DNA from: Notolepis coatsorum | Taxonomy: Eukaryota > Chordata > Actinopteri > Aulopiformes > Paralepididae | Direction of reading: 5' to 3' | Length of the DNA stretch: 64,000 nt | Assembly: GCA_963971535.1 (NCBI GenBank) | Contig: OZ020585.1 | Location: forward strand, 155,607,083-155,671,082 | Shown: piece after piece, positions 12,991-25,190 of the stretch | Numbering within the stretch: position 1 is the first letter of the stretch | Layout of the letters: every line of letters starts with the position of its first letter | Program-made: the position numbers and the translations under genes | Notes under the pieces: generated by a model | The model's input: the letters and a program-made list of their open reading frames with translations, nothing else | Database searches by the model: none | Told to the model about the DNA's origin: nothing

Positions 12991-13126
12991 TTACCCTACT
13001 GTAAGTTGGATGCTACATATTGGTGGTGGAGGAAGCAAGTTACCATCTACACTGTACAGTACTTTATGTCCTAGTACTAGAAAGGTGCTATATACCATCA
13101 CATTCACATTCATGCGTGTGACATAC

Positions 13127-13363
13127 CTCTTCTAGGGTGGTGTCAGAGATACCGTAGCAGTCCAGCTGCAGAGAGTCCAGGTTGGCGTCCAGGGCGGTGA
13201 GGAGGGAGCGATAGGAGGAGGCATTGGTGGAGCTGTAGCGGGGCAGGGAGTAGACTTGGTCCCCCACCTGGCCCTCCTTCAGCCGGGCCTCGGGCACATG
13301 AGCCTGGATGAAGACCTTCAGCTCAGCAGAGTCTAACTTCACCTCTGAGTCGGGGCTCTGGAG
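13127..13363 (-). CDS. abca12: abca12 exon, regulatory region after NBD1
   Basis: A 79-codon exon: LQSPDSEVKLDSAELKVF, IQAHVPEARLKEGQVGDQVY, SLPRYSSTNASSYRSLLTAL and LDCYGISDTTLEE. The motif CYGISDTT(V/L)EE closes the NBD-associated domain in ABCA12. Acceptor CGCTCAG, donor GAG|GTATGTC, phase 0 at both ends. Confidence 0.94.
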
Positions 13364-15064
13364 CTGAGCGATGAGAGAGAGGGGGACAAGACAACATTGT
13401 GTTTTGCTTCGGTAAAGCTTAACTTAAAGGGTCTGTTGTGACGGGGCTACCCTTTGGTCTCTATCTGGATTACAGATTTTGCCCATAAAGATAAAGTAGG
13501 CAACATTTCACTGCTAGGTGAACGCAGCCTGGAGCAAAAACCGTGTCCCTGAAAATCGAATACTATGCCAAACACGTCACCACACAAAACATGTTTGGAC
13601 CAATTCCTGATAGATTACGAAGTAATCCCATTTACAACTGTGAGCACAGGTCCACATTGGAATGTTGGCCATTGCAGTGCAAGATGACCAAGGCACAAAG
13701 TCTGACCAATGGAAACACATGTGTGAGATGTGAATGACGCAGGCTTCCAGGAAAGATCTTCAAACTTTTTTTTTTTTTATAAAAAGGTAACTGGATATTG
13801 TCGCTGAAATGGCAAATGAACATTATTAGTTATGATTAATTTCTAGATAGAATTTGAATCCCTGCATTTTAAAGTATACAGCTAAAAGGGACTATAATGT
13901 TCCTGATAGTAAATGAACCTTTACAAGCTCTTACAGCAGGCTTATAACATTGTATGTGTCTTCGTGACGGGGACTAATAACTGCCGCAACATAACAATAC
14001 TAATGAAATACATGTGGGGGTATTTTTTTTTAAATGTATTATTTATTTATCTATCTTTGTTCTCTAAAGAAAGACTACACCAAACATGTCTCTCACAATG
14101 AAAGAGAAAGGCAGCGCCTATGACAATTTATTTTGGTTGGCAGACAGTAAAAAAACACTTTGATGAGACAGTTATTTTCAACATAAAAGGGAGATTGTGT
14201 CTTTGCTATTCTCGCAACTCGGAAGATTGGCATTTTGTCCTCCCTCGACACACCGGCTTCAATGGGTGGGGCCCTGCAGAAATGCTAGAGCTCATTTGCA
14301 GACAGATAGACACTTTGATGAAAACCGCTCTCAGGCAACAGAACCTTTGGGTAAAGGCGTAATCAGGTTGATGGAGTGGCTATGTGCCTCCGAGCAGGGA
14401 TGTAAAACCGTTATTTGAATTGGATTACCACACGTAATGTGCACACTGAAAATCTAACTTCGGAGTATACATGTTACAACTAAAGTTTGTTAACAGCTTT
14501 GAAATTTATGCAGGCCACCATGTTGACGTCTGGTTTTATTGCTTCTTTGTACTACTTGTGTTGATACTGCTGCCAGGCCGAGAAGCCAGGAAACTCCTCT
14601 GTACTGTACAAAGGGATACAAGATAAATAAATACAAAATAAATGTGAAACTTGAAACTGCATCTCAAACTGAAATCTTGCCTACTTTGAATCCCCGACTT
14701 GGGTGGCTGCACCGTTAAACCTATTCCTGGACGTGTGTGGAAACTTCCTTTCATGGCCTTTTGTTAACACCGCCATTCCCCCTGAAATCTCATTCCTTCA
14801 CCCCCCACCTGGTCATCCCTTCCCCGCCCCCTTTTCATCCCAGATAGTTTATAAGGTGACCCCACAGAGATAGGGGGGTGCTTGGGGGGGGGTGAAATCT
14901 CCTGGCCAGAGAATGTCAAGTCCTCTACCGAACTCCTCACCTCAATTGTATTCGATTCACCATGTTTTAACAATACATTTTGTAACAACCAAGATGATTT
15001 GATCACGCTGCATAATTAACCTCTCAGCGACCCACCTTTGAGCTGACTGCGGCCCGTGCCTTAC
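13364..15064. other. intronic sequence, nothing recognised
   Basis: Intron between the H-loop exon and the post-NBD1 exon. No repeat family or RNA gene was recognised. Two open frames at 14120-14418 overlap each other and lack splice flanks. Confidence 0.45.
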
Positions 15065-15222
15065 CTTCTTGGTGAGGGTGAGGTTGTAGCCCTGGCCCAG
15101 TTTGTCTTTGAGGTGGAAGGGTGAGCCGCAGCACTTCAGACCCCCCCTCTCCAGCAGAGCGATGCGGTCGCTGAGGACCTCGGCCTCGTCCAGGTGGTGG
15201 GTGGACATGATGATGGTTCGGT
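15065..15222 (-). CDS. abca12: abca12 exon, NBD1 H-loop
   Basis: Encodes [40 protein letters not shown] and [12 protein letters not shown]. The His of STHHLDEAE is the switch (H-loop) residue. Acceptor TGTTCAG at 15224-15223, donor AAG|GTAAGG, 158 bases, phase 0. Together with the three preceding exons this completes an apparently intact first ATPase domain. Confidence 0.95.
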
Positions 15223-15261
15223 CTGAACACAGGACACAGGAGATATAGGCACATGTATTGT

Positions 15262-15440
<179 letters not shown>

Positions 15441-15473
15441 AACATGCATACGGTACATAAGCAAGTGTGGACA

Positions 15474-15477
15474 GACA

Positions 15478-15557
<80 letters not shown>

Positions 15558-15560
15558 GAC

Positions 15561-15603
<43 letters not shown>

Positions 15604-15622
15604 GACAGAGAGAGAGACAGAG
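15474..15622. repeat. (GA)n microsatellite
   Basis: Long GA run with scattered GACA units. Confidence 0.97.
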
Positions 15623-15639
15623 ATTTGATGTTTACCCTT

Positions 15640-16099
15640 TTTTAGCCCTAAGATCGAATGCTACAGAGACATGTGTTATAGAAAATGAAACAGCAAGTTA
15701 TGATGTTTCAGGAGATATACGTATTATATTCGACTTCATCCAAAATTGCAATAGGAGGTGAATGAAAACATCATGTAGGCATCAGGCGGGAAGCTCGCCA
15801 CAAACTGCACACACAGCTTCACTAGACCTTGAGAATCTCCATTATTTGGTTAATGTTGGATGGATTTGTGTCCCCGGAAAGCAAGGTTATGCTCTGCAAG
15901 GACTCTGCCAATGAACATCATTGAGTGTATGAACGTGCACAAACATATTATGAAAAGAAATATAATATTATGCATGCACATGATCGCACCCAAACAAAAA
16001 CACATAACTTACAAAGACCAGAAAGACGTACTAAGACGACACCACACAGAAATGTGCAAAGAAAATGGATGCCATTCGCACACCCACAAAAGAGGAAAC

Positions 16100-16102
<3 letters not shown>
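15640..16102. other. intronic sequence, nothing recognised
   Basis: No supported gene, RNA or repeat family. Confidence 0.4.

Positions 16103-16175
<73 letters not shown>
16103..16175. repeat. (GA)n microsatellite
   Basis: About 36 uninterrupted GA units. Confidence 0.97.
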
Positions 16176-16179
<4 letters not shown>

Positions 16180-16474
16180 GGGAGATACGCAGAAAGTTTC
16201 ATTTTGCAACTTGATTCCCTCAGCACCTAAACCCTCTTCTGAGACACAGTCAATTAAATGGCTCGATTTTCCACAGCCACAACTCTGACTCTGCAGCCGC
16301 TGTGGGGGCTTTTCTACCAACACTGTTCCACAGCTACAGTGTGAGCAGTTACCTGGAGAGAGGGAGAATAAAGACCTGTCCATTTCACTTTAATTACATG
16401 CTGAATTGGAAAGTCAGAGCCGCAATGAGGGGGAAAGCCCTACAGACTCAGTCCTGGGGCTCAGAATTATTCTG

Positions 16475-16478
<4 letters not shown>

Positions 16479-16550
<72 letters not shown>
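16479..16550. repeat. (CT)n microsatellite
   Basis: About 36 uninterrupted CT units. Confidence 0.97.
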
Positions 16551-17404
16551 GGAAATAAGAAAGAGAGGCAACTTCTTGAGTGCAAAGCAATATGTTGATT
16601 TGTTTTTATAATTTTATGTTATTATCCTATTAGAAGGACACTGATATTTGAATGTCGTGGCGTGCGTGCGTGAGTGTGTGCGCATGCAGGTGTTCAAATG
16701 TGATATGTTTATTTCCAAAATGAGATGTCACCATTTGCATTTGCAAAGTGTAACTTGTCTAAATTGACAAAATTACTGCTGCTATGAAGGTTGAGCTCAC
16801 TGTGGATTCTTTTTAAGTGATTAGCAATCTTAAATGTCCCATATTATGGGAAATGGGAAATGGCCTTTGCCTAGAGTGGACCTGTTATTTAATTAAGTTA
16901 TTAGTGGACTTGTTATTTAATTTTATGAAATCTGCTGCCAGCAGCAGGAGAACTAACAGCAGCAGAACTGCAGAACTTGAGAACTATTAGAAATGTCTGA
17001 CTCTGCATGGACTAAGGTATATTATAACCAATAGGGTATACAGACCCTAATCTGTATACTGTTTACTTTTATTCATAGTTTATATTCAGAATACATTTGT
17101 ATTGCCTATATTTATTGTCTTTCTATTACCCTGACCATACCTGTACCTCCCCTCCCCCAACCCCCATGCTGCTATGACGCCTACATTTCCCCAAAGGGAT
17201 AAAAAAAAGGGAAGATCTTATTTGATCTTATCTTAAATGTTATTTAATTACGTGCTGGGAAATCATATAATTGGTACACCTTGCCGAATATCCAGAGCTC
17301 AATCCATATCCCATGATGCCACACCTGGGCTTGAGTGAGAACAATGATTATCTTTAAACTAACATTGTATAACAAAATCCACATTTGCAGCCAGTTGAAC
17401 CACG
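16551..17404. other. intronic sequence with a LINE-like 3' tail
   Basis: Mostly unrecognised. At 17177-17236 the stretch ATTTCCCCAAAGGGATAAAA followed by repeated TTATCTTA-type units resembles the LINE 3' tail seen again at 26610-26661. Confidence 0.45.
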
Positions 17405-17698
17405 TACCCTTAACACTCTCAGGTCTTAACACTCTCAGGTCCTAACACTTATGTCTTAACACTCTCATGTCTTAACACTCTCATGTCTTAACACTCTCCG
17501 GTCTTAACACTCTCATGTCTTATGTCTTAACACTCTCAGGTCTTAACACTCTCATGTCTTAACACTCTCAGGTCTTAACACTCTCAGGTCCTAACACTCT
17601 CATGTCTTAACACTCTCAGGTCTTAACACTCTCATGTCTTACACTCTCAGGTCTTAACACTCTCAGGTCCTAACACTCTCAGGTCCTAACACGCTCAG
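17405..17698. repeat. 16-bp minisatellite
   Basis: About 18 copies of TAACACTCTCAGGTCT / TAACACTCTCATGTCT with alternating G and T at one position and some short units. Confidence 0.95.
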
Positions 17699-17792
17699 GG
17701 AACAAATTGCACACATACGTTCTCCTACTGTGGGGAGTGGGGTGGGAGGACTTAAAGGGTCACTTGTATCCAAAAACTCTCAGTTTTGCACA

Positions 17793-17966
17793 CAGTGATG
17801 TAATTGTGGACATTGAATCCTTGTGTTGTGTTAACTACAGCTCAATTAAATGATAAGAAAGTAGTCCCTATAGGACAAGGTATTGATATTCTTTCATCGA
17901 TATCATTCCATGGAGCTGTAATTAACACAAGGATCCAATGTCCCCCGATGACATCACTGGTGGCCA
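17793..17966. mobile_element. foldback element
   Basis: Arms 17793-17845 and 17911-17966 pair as reverse complements (GACATTGAATCCTTGTGTT with AACACAAGGATCCAATGTC; CAGTGATGT with ACATCACTG). The stretch 17967-18214 after it is unrecognised; the open frame there reads into the LINE by chance. Confidence 0.55.
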
Positions 17967-18214
17967 TATTCAAACTAATTTACTCTCAATACCTGTCAAA
18001 CTAAATGAATGTGTGCAAATCTGTTTAGAGTTTTTGGATGTGTGTGAGATTATGTCCAAAATAAATCTGCGTGATTTTTTTGTTGAAGTGCCCATGCATG
18101 AGGCCATAGTCGTTGCTCGTATTAAGTTAATACGGAAGGATGGACAACGAGACAATTATCGCACACATAAGAGTTTGATTGCAGTGGGCTCCTATAATTG
18201 CAGTCACTCAATGT

Positions 18215-19593
18215 CCTCTGCCAGTGGGTCTTGGACTTCCTGACGGGCAGACCCCAGGTGGTGAGAGCAGGCAACTGCACCTCCTCATCCATCACCCTCA
18301 ACATAGGGGCCCCCCAGGGCTGTGTTCTGAGTCCCCTCCTCTACTCCCTGTACACACACGACTGTGTGGCTCAGCGGAGTAGCAACACAATCATCAAATT
18401 TGCTGACGACACAGTGGTGGTGGGCCTGATCTCTGCCAACGACGAGAGGGCCTACCTGGAAGAGGTCAAGGTCCTGGCGGGATGGTGCCAGGAAAACAGC
18501 CTCTCCCTGAACGTCAGCAAAACAAAGGAGATGATTGTGGACTTCAGGAGGTCGGGGGTCAAGGACTACAGCCCCCTCAGCATCGACGGGGCACCGGTTG
18601 AGAGAGTCAACAGCTTTAAGTACCTCGGAGCCTACATATCCGAGGACTTGACATGGACCACACACATTGACAGTGTTGTGAAGAAGGCACGACAACGCCT
18701 CTACTTCCTCAGGCGCCTAAGGAAGTTCCAAGTCAGTCAGAAGATCCTTAAGAACTTCTACTCATGTACAATAGAGAGCATCCTGACTGGCAACATCACC
18801 TCCTGGTTTGGGAATAGCACTGCACAAGACCGAAGCAGACTACAAAGAGTGACACGTTCAGCCGAACGCACAATTGGAGGGGGGCTCCCCACCCTCCAGA
18901 ACATTTACAACAAGCGGTGCAGGGGCAAGGCTAAGAGAATCATTAAAGACTCCAGTCACCCGAACAACTGCCTCTTTGAACTGCTGCGGTCAGGCAAGCG
19001 ATACCGGAGTCTCAAGGCGAGCACAGAAAGACTCAGAAGAAGCTTCTATCCCCAGGCCATCAGGCTGCTCAACGAACAATGAACACTACACAACAACAAC
19101 CATCAAACGCACATAGCACACACATCCACACGCACACACTCACTTTAAACAAACACACTGTAGCACCCACTCCACACACTTCATAGCACACACTCACTTT
19201 AAACAAACACACTGTATCACCCACTCCCCACACTTTATATTTATTGATGAAGGATTGCACTACAACTCGTACACCTTACTGTAAATTGTACCTAAATTGT
19301 ACCTCATCCCATTTCTGCTTTGCACTATATAGTATTGTACATTAGTACACTGCATAGTATTGTATATTATGGTAACTCAGTTACGTCTATTCTGCATCGA
19401 ACATTGTACATATGTCTATACTGAACACTGTGACCTCATTTTCTACTTCTAATTTACATGCTATACTATGTTATTTGATACTATCTTGTCTAGCACAGTC
19501 TCTGGAGCGTAACAGTAAGAAGCATTTTGTATGAAAGTATTCTGTACTTCTGTATGACAACTATTAAAGAAACTTGAACTTGAAACTTGAAAC
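18215..19593 (+). mobile_element. Rex1-like LINE, 5'-truncated (second copy)
   Basis: Begins abruptly inside the RT at CTCTGCCAGTGGGTCTTGGA and runs to the CTTGAAACTTGAAA tail. The coding part 18215-19082 has the same FADDTVVVG box and C-terminus (QAIRLLNEQ) as the copy at 10489-12549, with only scattered substitutions. It lies in the GC-AG intron just beyond the exon donor at 19633. Confidence 0.92.
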
Positions 19594-19633
19594 TCAATGA
19601 TACGCTGATTGCAGCAGCCCTAGTGGGACTCGC

Positions 19634-19830
19634 CTCTCTTGTGCTGGATGACGATGTCCCAGATGCTTCTCCTGGAGCAGGGGTCCACTCCCGTGGTCGG
19701 CTCGTCCAGCACCACCAGGCGAGAGCCCCCGATGAAGGCGATGGAGATGGACAGCTTCCTCTTCATGCCCCCCGACAGGGTGCCGACTCGCTTGTGCCTG
19801 TGGTCGTACATGCCAGTCTCCTTCAAGGTC
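19634..19830 (-). CDS. abca12: abca12 exon, NBD1 signature and Walker B
   Basis: Encodes [40 protein letters not shown] and [25 protein letters not shown] is the ABC signature and LVVLDEP the Walker B with its catalytic Glu. The 3' end is AAGAGAG|GCGAGT: no GT is available in a frame compatible with the next exon, so this is read as a GC-AG intron. Acceptor CCCCAG, 197 bases, phase 1. Confidence 0.94.
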
Positions 19831-19867
19831 CTGGGGAGGGGGGGGAATATTACCACTATTTTATCCT

Positions 19868-20273
19868 TTCATCACATGTTATGAAAGACTATGGTGATGT
19901 AATTTATAGGCACGCTGCGGCCTCAACCCTTAAATCATTGGACTCTGTCTATCACTCTGCCCTCAGATTCATCACTAACGATAGATACGACACTCATCAC
20001 CGTGTCCTTTATGAGAAGGTTGGTTGGTCCTCGATCCAACAGTCCTTAAAGCTTGAGATTTTCCCCTCTGTTGCAGAGTTTAAAACCTTGATCTCCAACG
20101 TGTTGTACATGGTTTAATTGATGTTATCCTTACTTGTCTTATTGTTATGAATTTATATTCTGTGTGATTTTATTATAATTTTTTTGCTTAACCCTGTATG
20201 TGCACTCGATGTGACTGAAAATGAGGGAAACCTCAGTTGTCTCGAGTTTAAATAAAGGCTTGAAATGAAATAT
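19868..20273 (+). mobile_element. L2-like LINE 3' end
   Basis: The peptide SVYHSALRFITNDRYDTHH, then RVLYEKVGWSSI and FKTLISNV is the RT C-terminus of fish L2-like elements. It has an internal deletion and is followed by the GACTGAAAATGAGGGAAACC-type 3' UTR and tail. It ends about 12 bases from the splice donor at 20284. Confidence 0.8.
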
Positions 20274-20284
20274 TGGACACTCAC

Positions 20285-20503
20285 TTGCGGACATGCTCAT
20301 GCAGTTCCCTGCGTGACCAGTGGGGAGCCTTGATCTGGCCGTAGAGCAGCAGGTGTTCCTTGGTGGTCATGTGGTCAAAGTGGACGTCGTACTGCATGCA
20401 CACCCCCAGGTCTTTCCGGATGTCGTTTATGTTGGCCTGCATTTCTCTGCCGTACACCTCGATGGAGCCAGAGGACGGAGCGAACAGCCCGGTCAGAAGG
20501 GAC
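20285..20503 (-). CDS. abca12: abca12 exon, NBD1 with Q-loop
   Basis: Encodes SLLTGLFAPSSGSIEVYG, then LGVCMQYDVHFDHMTTKEHL and LLYGQIKAPHWSRRELHEHV. The Gln of CMQYD is the Q-loop residue that couples the NBD to the membrane domain. Acceptor GTCCAG, donor CGCAA|GTGAGT, 219 bases, phase 2. A LINE 3' fragment ends about 12 bases beyond the donor. Confidence 0.95.
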
Positions 20504-21270
20504 CTGGACACAGTGCCTCAGTGTTGGTTAAAAGGGCTCATGTCTGTAACTGTTCATAGATTTGCTTTCAAAGCAAAGCATCTTGTAGAGTTGCAATGTC
20601 ACTGACTCAGTCACTATTTCACTCGCTCATGGTTAGCTACACTGCCCCTAGTGGCGACTCACAAGCATGCCACTTTGTGTAAGACTATTGCCTTGTCCCC
20701 ACTAGCCAGGGCTTAGCCACACTGTGGCCTGTCTTGCACAGTGAGCGTCTCTGTCTTATCTTTAGAACGTGGCCAAACCTGGCTGAACCCCAGCTGAGAC
20801 CGACACCTTTCACAACATGGCCCATGCTGGCTGTGGGAGTAAGGACGTTTGGGGATCATTGTGACGGGAAGAGAGAGGCCACATTATGTCCCCCTCCCTG
20901 CATACATACACACCACTACTGTACTTGTTATCCGGGCGGCGAATTAACTTTTAATTAACTTGATTGATTACACTACGTTTATCAGCCACTTTGTACCACA
21001 GTTATTGGTGTGAATTTTGAGAGGTTCCCTAGCAAGTTTACAAGAGAGATTATAATAAACACAATGGAGATGCAAACCCAACCATACCATACCAAATGTG
21101 GCCATAAATGTTCTGGTTGATATTTGACAAGACCTCTACCAGGATATGAATGTGACCTATGAATACTGTGTGCAAGCAAATGCCATTTTGCATATTATCT
21201 ATTTATCGATCCATCAATTCAATATTACAGTACTACAACTACTGCTAGCAATAGAAGCGTTGTGCCCTAC
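20504..21270. other. intron with a 145-bp dispersed module
   Basis: 20849-20993 recurs at 30748-30881 (TTTGGGGATCATTGTGACGG through CGTTTATCAGCCACTTTG). Its family is unknown. The rest of the intron is unrecognised. Confidence 0.6.
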
Positions 21271-21454
21271 ATGGTGGTGGTCTTGCCGGCTCCATTGTGG
21301 CCCAGTAGTGAGGTGACATGGCCCTCGTAGAAGGTCACGTTGAGATTCTGGATGGCTGCTCGCTCGCCGTATGTCTTGGTGAGACCATGCAGGGCCACGC
21401 CCACTGGCAGCCCGGAGAACTCCTCGTCCTCCTGGGAGGAGAAGGTGTTCCCAC
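21271..21454 (-). CDS. abca12: abca12 exon, NBD1 with Walker A
   Basis: Encodes the start of the first ATP-binding domain: [36 protein letters not shown] and Walker [11 protein letters not shown]. Known for the family: the lysine and T/S of Walker A bind ATP phosphates and Mg. The exon ends ACCAT|GTAGGG, with the Met codon completed by the next exon. Its acceptor is unusual: the polypyrimidine tract (CACTCTCTCACTCTCTCTCTCAG) is the end of a CT/CTGT microsatellite about 190 bases long. Confidence 0.95.
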
Positions 21455-21643
<189 letters not shown>

Positions 21644-22056
21644 TCAGTTGACAACCAAAGATCAGTCAGACTCAAACAAGTGACAGTGAGACAGACAGAC
21701 AGACAAACTGTCAGGTAGAGAGACTTTAGAAAGTTAGAGAGTTAGAAAAACAAACAGACTGACATCAGTCAGACACACAGTCAGTTACTGTATATAGACA
21801 GACAGAGGCAGGCCGACAGTCAGTGAGTCCCTCCGATCATATAATCCAGTCAGACAGATATACAATACATATAAACAATCAAGGGTCAATTAGACAGTAG
21901 CAACAAACACGAAAGTGGTTGCGAGAAAGCTGTCAAAACATTGTCAGAAACGAGTAAATGACACGGGAGGGAATAACTTGTGTTTCGCGGCTCAAACACG
22001 GGACTACAGGGGAGGCAGCGAGGCCGTTTCATCCTCCGTCGGAACCCCTCCTGTAC

Positions 22057-22224
22057 CTTTTCCTTTATCCGTGTCAGTGTGGAAGACGGGCTGATTCTTC
22101 TGCATGATGTTGGTGAACAGGAGGCCTCTGCTGCCACTTGGCTCTTTCCTGCAGCAGCAGCACAGATCGGTCCAGAAGGATGGCATGAGCGGGAAGTACC
22201 ACGGCACCGGAATACCATATTTTC
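22057..22224 (-). CDS. abca12: abca12 exon, linker before NBD1
   Basis: Encodes GKYGIPVPWYFPLMPSFW, a Cys cluster (CCCCRKEP), then GLLFTNIMQKNQPVFHTDTD. PWYFP..PS(F/Y)W and FTNIM are conserved in ABCA12. Acceptor GCCAG, donor AAAAG|GTACAGG, 168 bases, phase 1. This is the cytoplasmic stretch between TM6 and NBD1. Confidence 0.92.
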
Positions 22225-23081
22225 CTGGCGAGGGGGAAAAGGAAAGGATTCCATTTCAACCATGACCCGATTTCTTTCTCTCTTGGCATCGTAAATGATC
22301 GGTTCAAACCAAAATCTTGTCAATTGGACGGCGACTAAGCTACTGTACTGTGTTTGGCTGCGTGCTTGAGTTGGCTGCACCACTCCCGGCTGCAAGTCAA
22401 CCATGCAACAGACAAATGATGTTCTTTCAGAGTACAAAAAAGACAACTTTTGAGGACATTTGACTGTTCCTGCTTCCATTCGTTGGTAGCCTACTGCAAA
22501 CCACAATGTAGATCACGACCTTGTAGCAAGTAGTAATGATTTGTTTCAGTGAGAGCAAAGCAAATGTACTTGTGAATATTAATATCAAGGTTTCCTTTTA
22601 ACATTATGTTAATATGTGATTACTGAATACACATGTTATGCAGATAATGTACATACTGTATATATATATATATATATTTTTTTTTTACTAGCAGTAGCTG
22701 TAGAAGTAATATAGATTTGTATCTGTCAATATGTGAATAGACAATCTGGAAATCTGGTTTTATGTTCTTGAATATCTTCTTGAATATCACTTTCATCCTG
22801 GGGTTGGGTGGGATCTAATGCAGTGAATGAAAGTATACAGTATGGTTGCCAATAACATGTATGTAAAGTATAACAACAACAGTTGCTTGCTTAGTTGCCA
22901 TTGTAGAATGCAGGTCCTCTTGTCACTTGTCAAGAGCCAATCGCACAGTCGTTCAGTATTGATATTACTAAATGAGATGTCATGTTCTACAGTAGGACGT
23001 ACTACTATAATACCTAATAAAACAAGTCATTAGAATAATAGAAGCCTACTTTGCTGGAACGATTAATTTCGCACGTATACA

Positions 23082-23168
<87 letters not shown>

Positions 23169-24130
23169 CGTGCGCTGAGGCTGCCTCACTAAGCCGTTTC
23201 TCCACATATTTATTTAGTTCTAGCAATAGGACTATAAACCAACAATAAATAATATCATAGAGAAGAAGACAGTATATGGCATATTAGTACAGAATATTCC
23301 ACTATATAGTAGCTATATCCACGGCGATCGTTTGAGTTCTTATTTATTTAATTTGCAATGTGTGTGTGTAATGCTCACGATGCCTCATTGAATCAGGACT
23401 ATAAATGCAAGATGTAATTGTTAATGATACAAATAATTGTCATATTTATTATCATTATAATTATTTAATTCCACAGATGTCTGTAGTATCGGCAATCCCC
23501 AATGACTTGTCCCAGAGAAAGCTGTTGAAAACAGGGCGCACACCGATCTGGCGTTTTCGAGTTCGTAAATCCTACATAAATCCTACAACGAATTTACAAT
23601 ACGAAGCCGTTCGAGAATGCAGAATAAGTACGTAAATTGAGTTACAAAGGAATTCCATGGTCACTTTTACGTATGTCCGTTCGAGAATGAGGACCAATGT
23701 GTTCATAAAACCCCTAAAACTACTATAGACGGTTTCAAAGTGACAATAAACAATAACCTCATAAAAGGACCCATGTTTATTTCCTGCTGCAATGTTTGTA
23801 AATAGTTGACAGGAAATACATGTGGGTCCAAACTGTTCCCTAGCAACATAACTCCAGTGAAACAGTCTATTGCTTCATATGGAATCTATTGAATAGCGTT
23901 GTCTCTATTTTGATTGCTCTTTAATGTTTATCTTGATTCTTCTTTTGAACAATGGACAAGTGCTGCAATAACATGGATGTAAAGTACCGATATAACACAA
24001 ATAGTTTCCAAAAAGAAAAAAACGACTATTGTTTTATATTGAATCCTCTGAATATCTTTATCTTCAAGTTCTTCTTATCCTCAACAGCCCTGACACTTCT
24101 CTACTAGTGTGTTTGTTGACACCGTGTTAC
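22225..24130. other. intron with a (GT)n tract, otherwise unrecognised
   Basis: A pure GT run occupies 23083-23166. I recognise no mobile element or gene in the remaining sequence. The stretch 23480-23700 has GTTCGAGAATG-type motifs loosely like the ends of the GGGTCTCATTC element family, but no pairable termini. Confidence 0.5.
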
Positions 24131-24265
24131 CTGGGAACACCAGGCGGATGTAGGCCCCGATGATGAAGTAGAGGATGGAATCGATGAGCATCAGCCAGCA
24201 GAGCCAAGCGAACGAGGCCGTGTCTCCAGCCATGGGAGAGATGTATGCGTTGCTCCACTGAATCC
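24131..24265 (-). CDS. abca12: abca12 exon, TM6 region
   Basis: Encodes IQWSNAYISPMAGDTASF, then AWLCWLMLIDSILYFIIGAY and IRLVFPG. The hydrophobic run is the last helix of the first membrane domain; YIRLVFPG is the standard ABCA exit into the linker before NBD1. Acceptor CCTTTAG, donor CCCAG|GTAACAC, 135 bases, phase 1. Confidence 0.92.
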
Positions 24266-24309
24266 CTAAAGGTGGACAGGGAACAAAAGGATTTAGTCAG
24301 ATTTGTCTC

Positions 24310-24771
24310 CTGGTGGGCAGAGAAGTGCTGCTTCCTAGATGGTGGTGTGTCTAGGTTGGCAGAGAGAGGCTGCTTGCTAGATGGTGGTATGTCTAGGTTG
24401 GAATTATAGGTGGTGCTTGCTAGATGGTGGTGTGTCTAGGTTGGCATTAGAGATGCTGATTGCTAGATGGTGGTATGTCTAGGTGGGCAGAGAAATGCTG
24501 CTTGCTAGATGGTGGTGTGTCTAGGTGGGCAGAAAGATCCTGCTTGCTAGATGGTGGTGTGTCTAGGTAGGCAGAGAGAGGCTGCTTGCTAGATGGTGGT
24601 GTGTCTAGGTGGGCAGAGAGATGCTGCTTGCTAGATGGTGGTATGTCTAGGTTGGCATTAGAGGTGCTGCTTGCTAGATGGTGGTGTGTCTAGGTTGGCA
24701 TTAGAGGTGCTGCTTGCTAGATGGTGGTATGTCTAGGTGGGCAGAGAAATGCTGCTTGCTAGATGGTGGTG
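24310..24771. repeat. 42-bp minisatellite filling an intron
   Basis: About 11 copies of a 42-base unit (GCTGCTTGCTAGATGGTGGT, GTGTCTAGG(T/G)(T/G)GGCAGAGAGAT) with point variants. It occupies nearly the whole 523-base intron between two abca12 exons. Confidence 0.95.
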
Positions 24772-24788
24772 TCTCGGCGTGTGCGTAC

Positions 24789-24858
24789 CTTCTCCTTGGG
24801 ACTCGTAGCGAGCCATGTATTGACTGGCGTAGCAGAAACAGGTGGGGGCGAACAGACT
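24789..24858 (-). CDS. abca12: abca12 exon, membrane domain 1
   Basis: Small 70-base exon encoding SLFAPTCFCYASQYMARYES then QGE. YASQYMARYE is diagnostic of ABCA12-type proteins. Acceptor TCTCGCAG, donor GAAG|GTACGC, phase 1. The following 523-base intron is almost entirely a 42-bp minisatellite. Confidence 0.92.
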
Positions 24859-25190
24859 CTGCGAGAAAGAGGAGAGGCACCAGTCAGTCGTGACGCTCGA
24901 CAAAAGGAACGTCAACAACAAAGTTGTTCTTCCCTTCACTGATTTTCTGTGGCTTCTCTCATCTTTGGAGCTGAATATTTCCAAGGTATTGCTCAATATA
25001 GCATTCCTCACTCAGTTGACAGATCTGCTGCGTGGAAGAGTTGACTTGACACTCTTCTTAATCCTGTTTTCGTCTTTCCAAAGCCTGAACATACACAGCT
25101 TGCGGTGTACAGAAAGATTTTACAATGTCTTCCTTGATAACATTTTGAATGTAAATATAGCGTTAGTTCCTAGAAGCCATTTTTTAGACT

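Noticed and set aside
14120..14418. Two overlapping open frames as a possible small gene
   Set aside because: No domain, no splice flanks, and two frames of equal length compete; they lie within an abca12 intron.
17938..18243. A 101-codon frame upstream of the second Rex1-like copy
   Set aside because: It runs from a foldback element into LINE sequence in the wrong frame; no recognisable motif.
21271..21271. A missing splice donor after the Walker A exon (first reading gave ATG T|AGGG)
   Set aside because: Shifting the boundary by two bases gives AT|GTAGGG, a normal GT donor, and restores the Met codon with the next exon.
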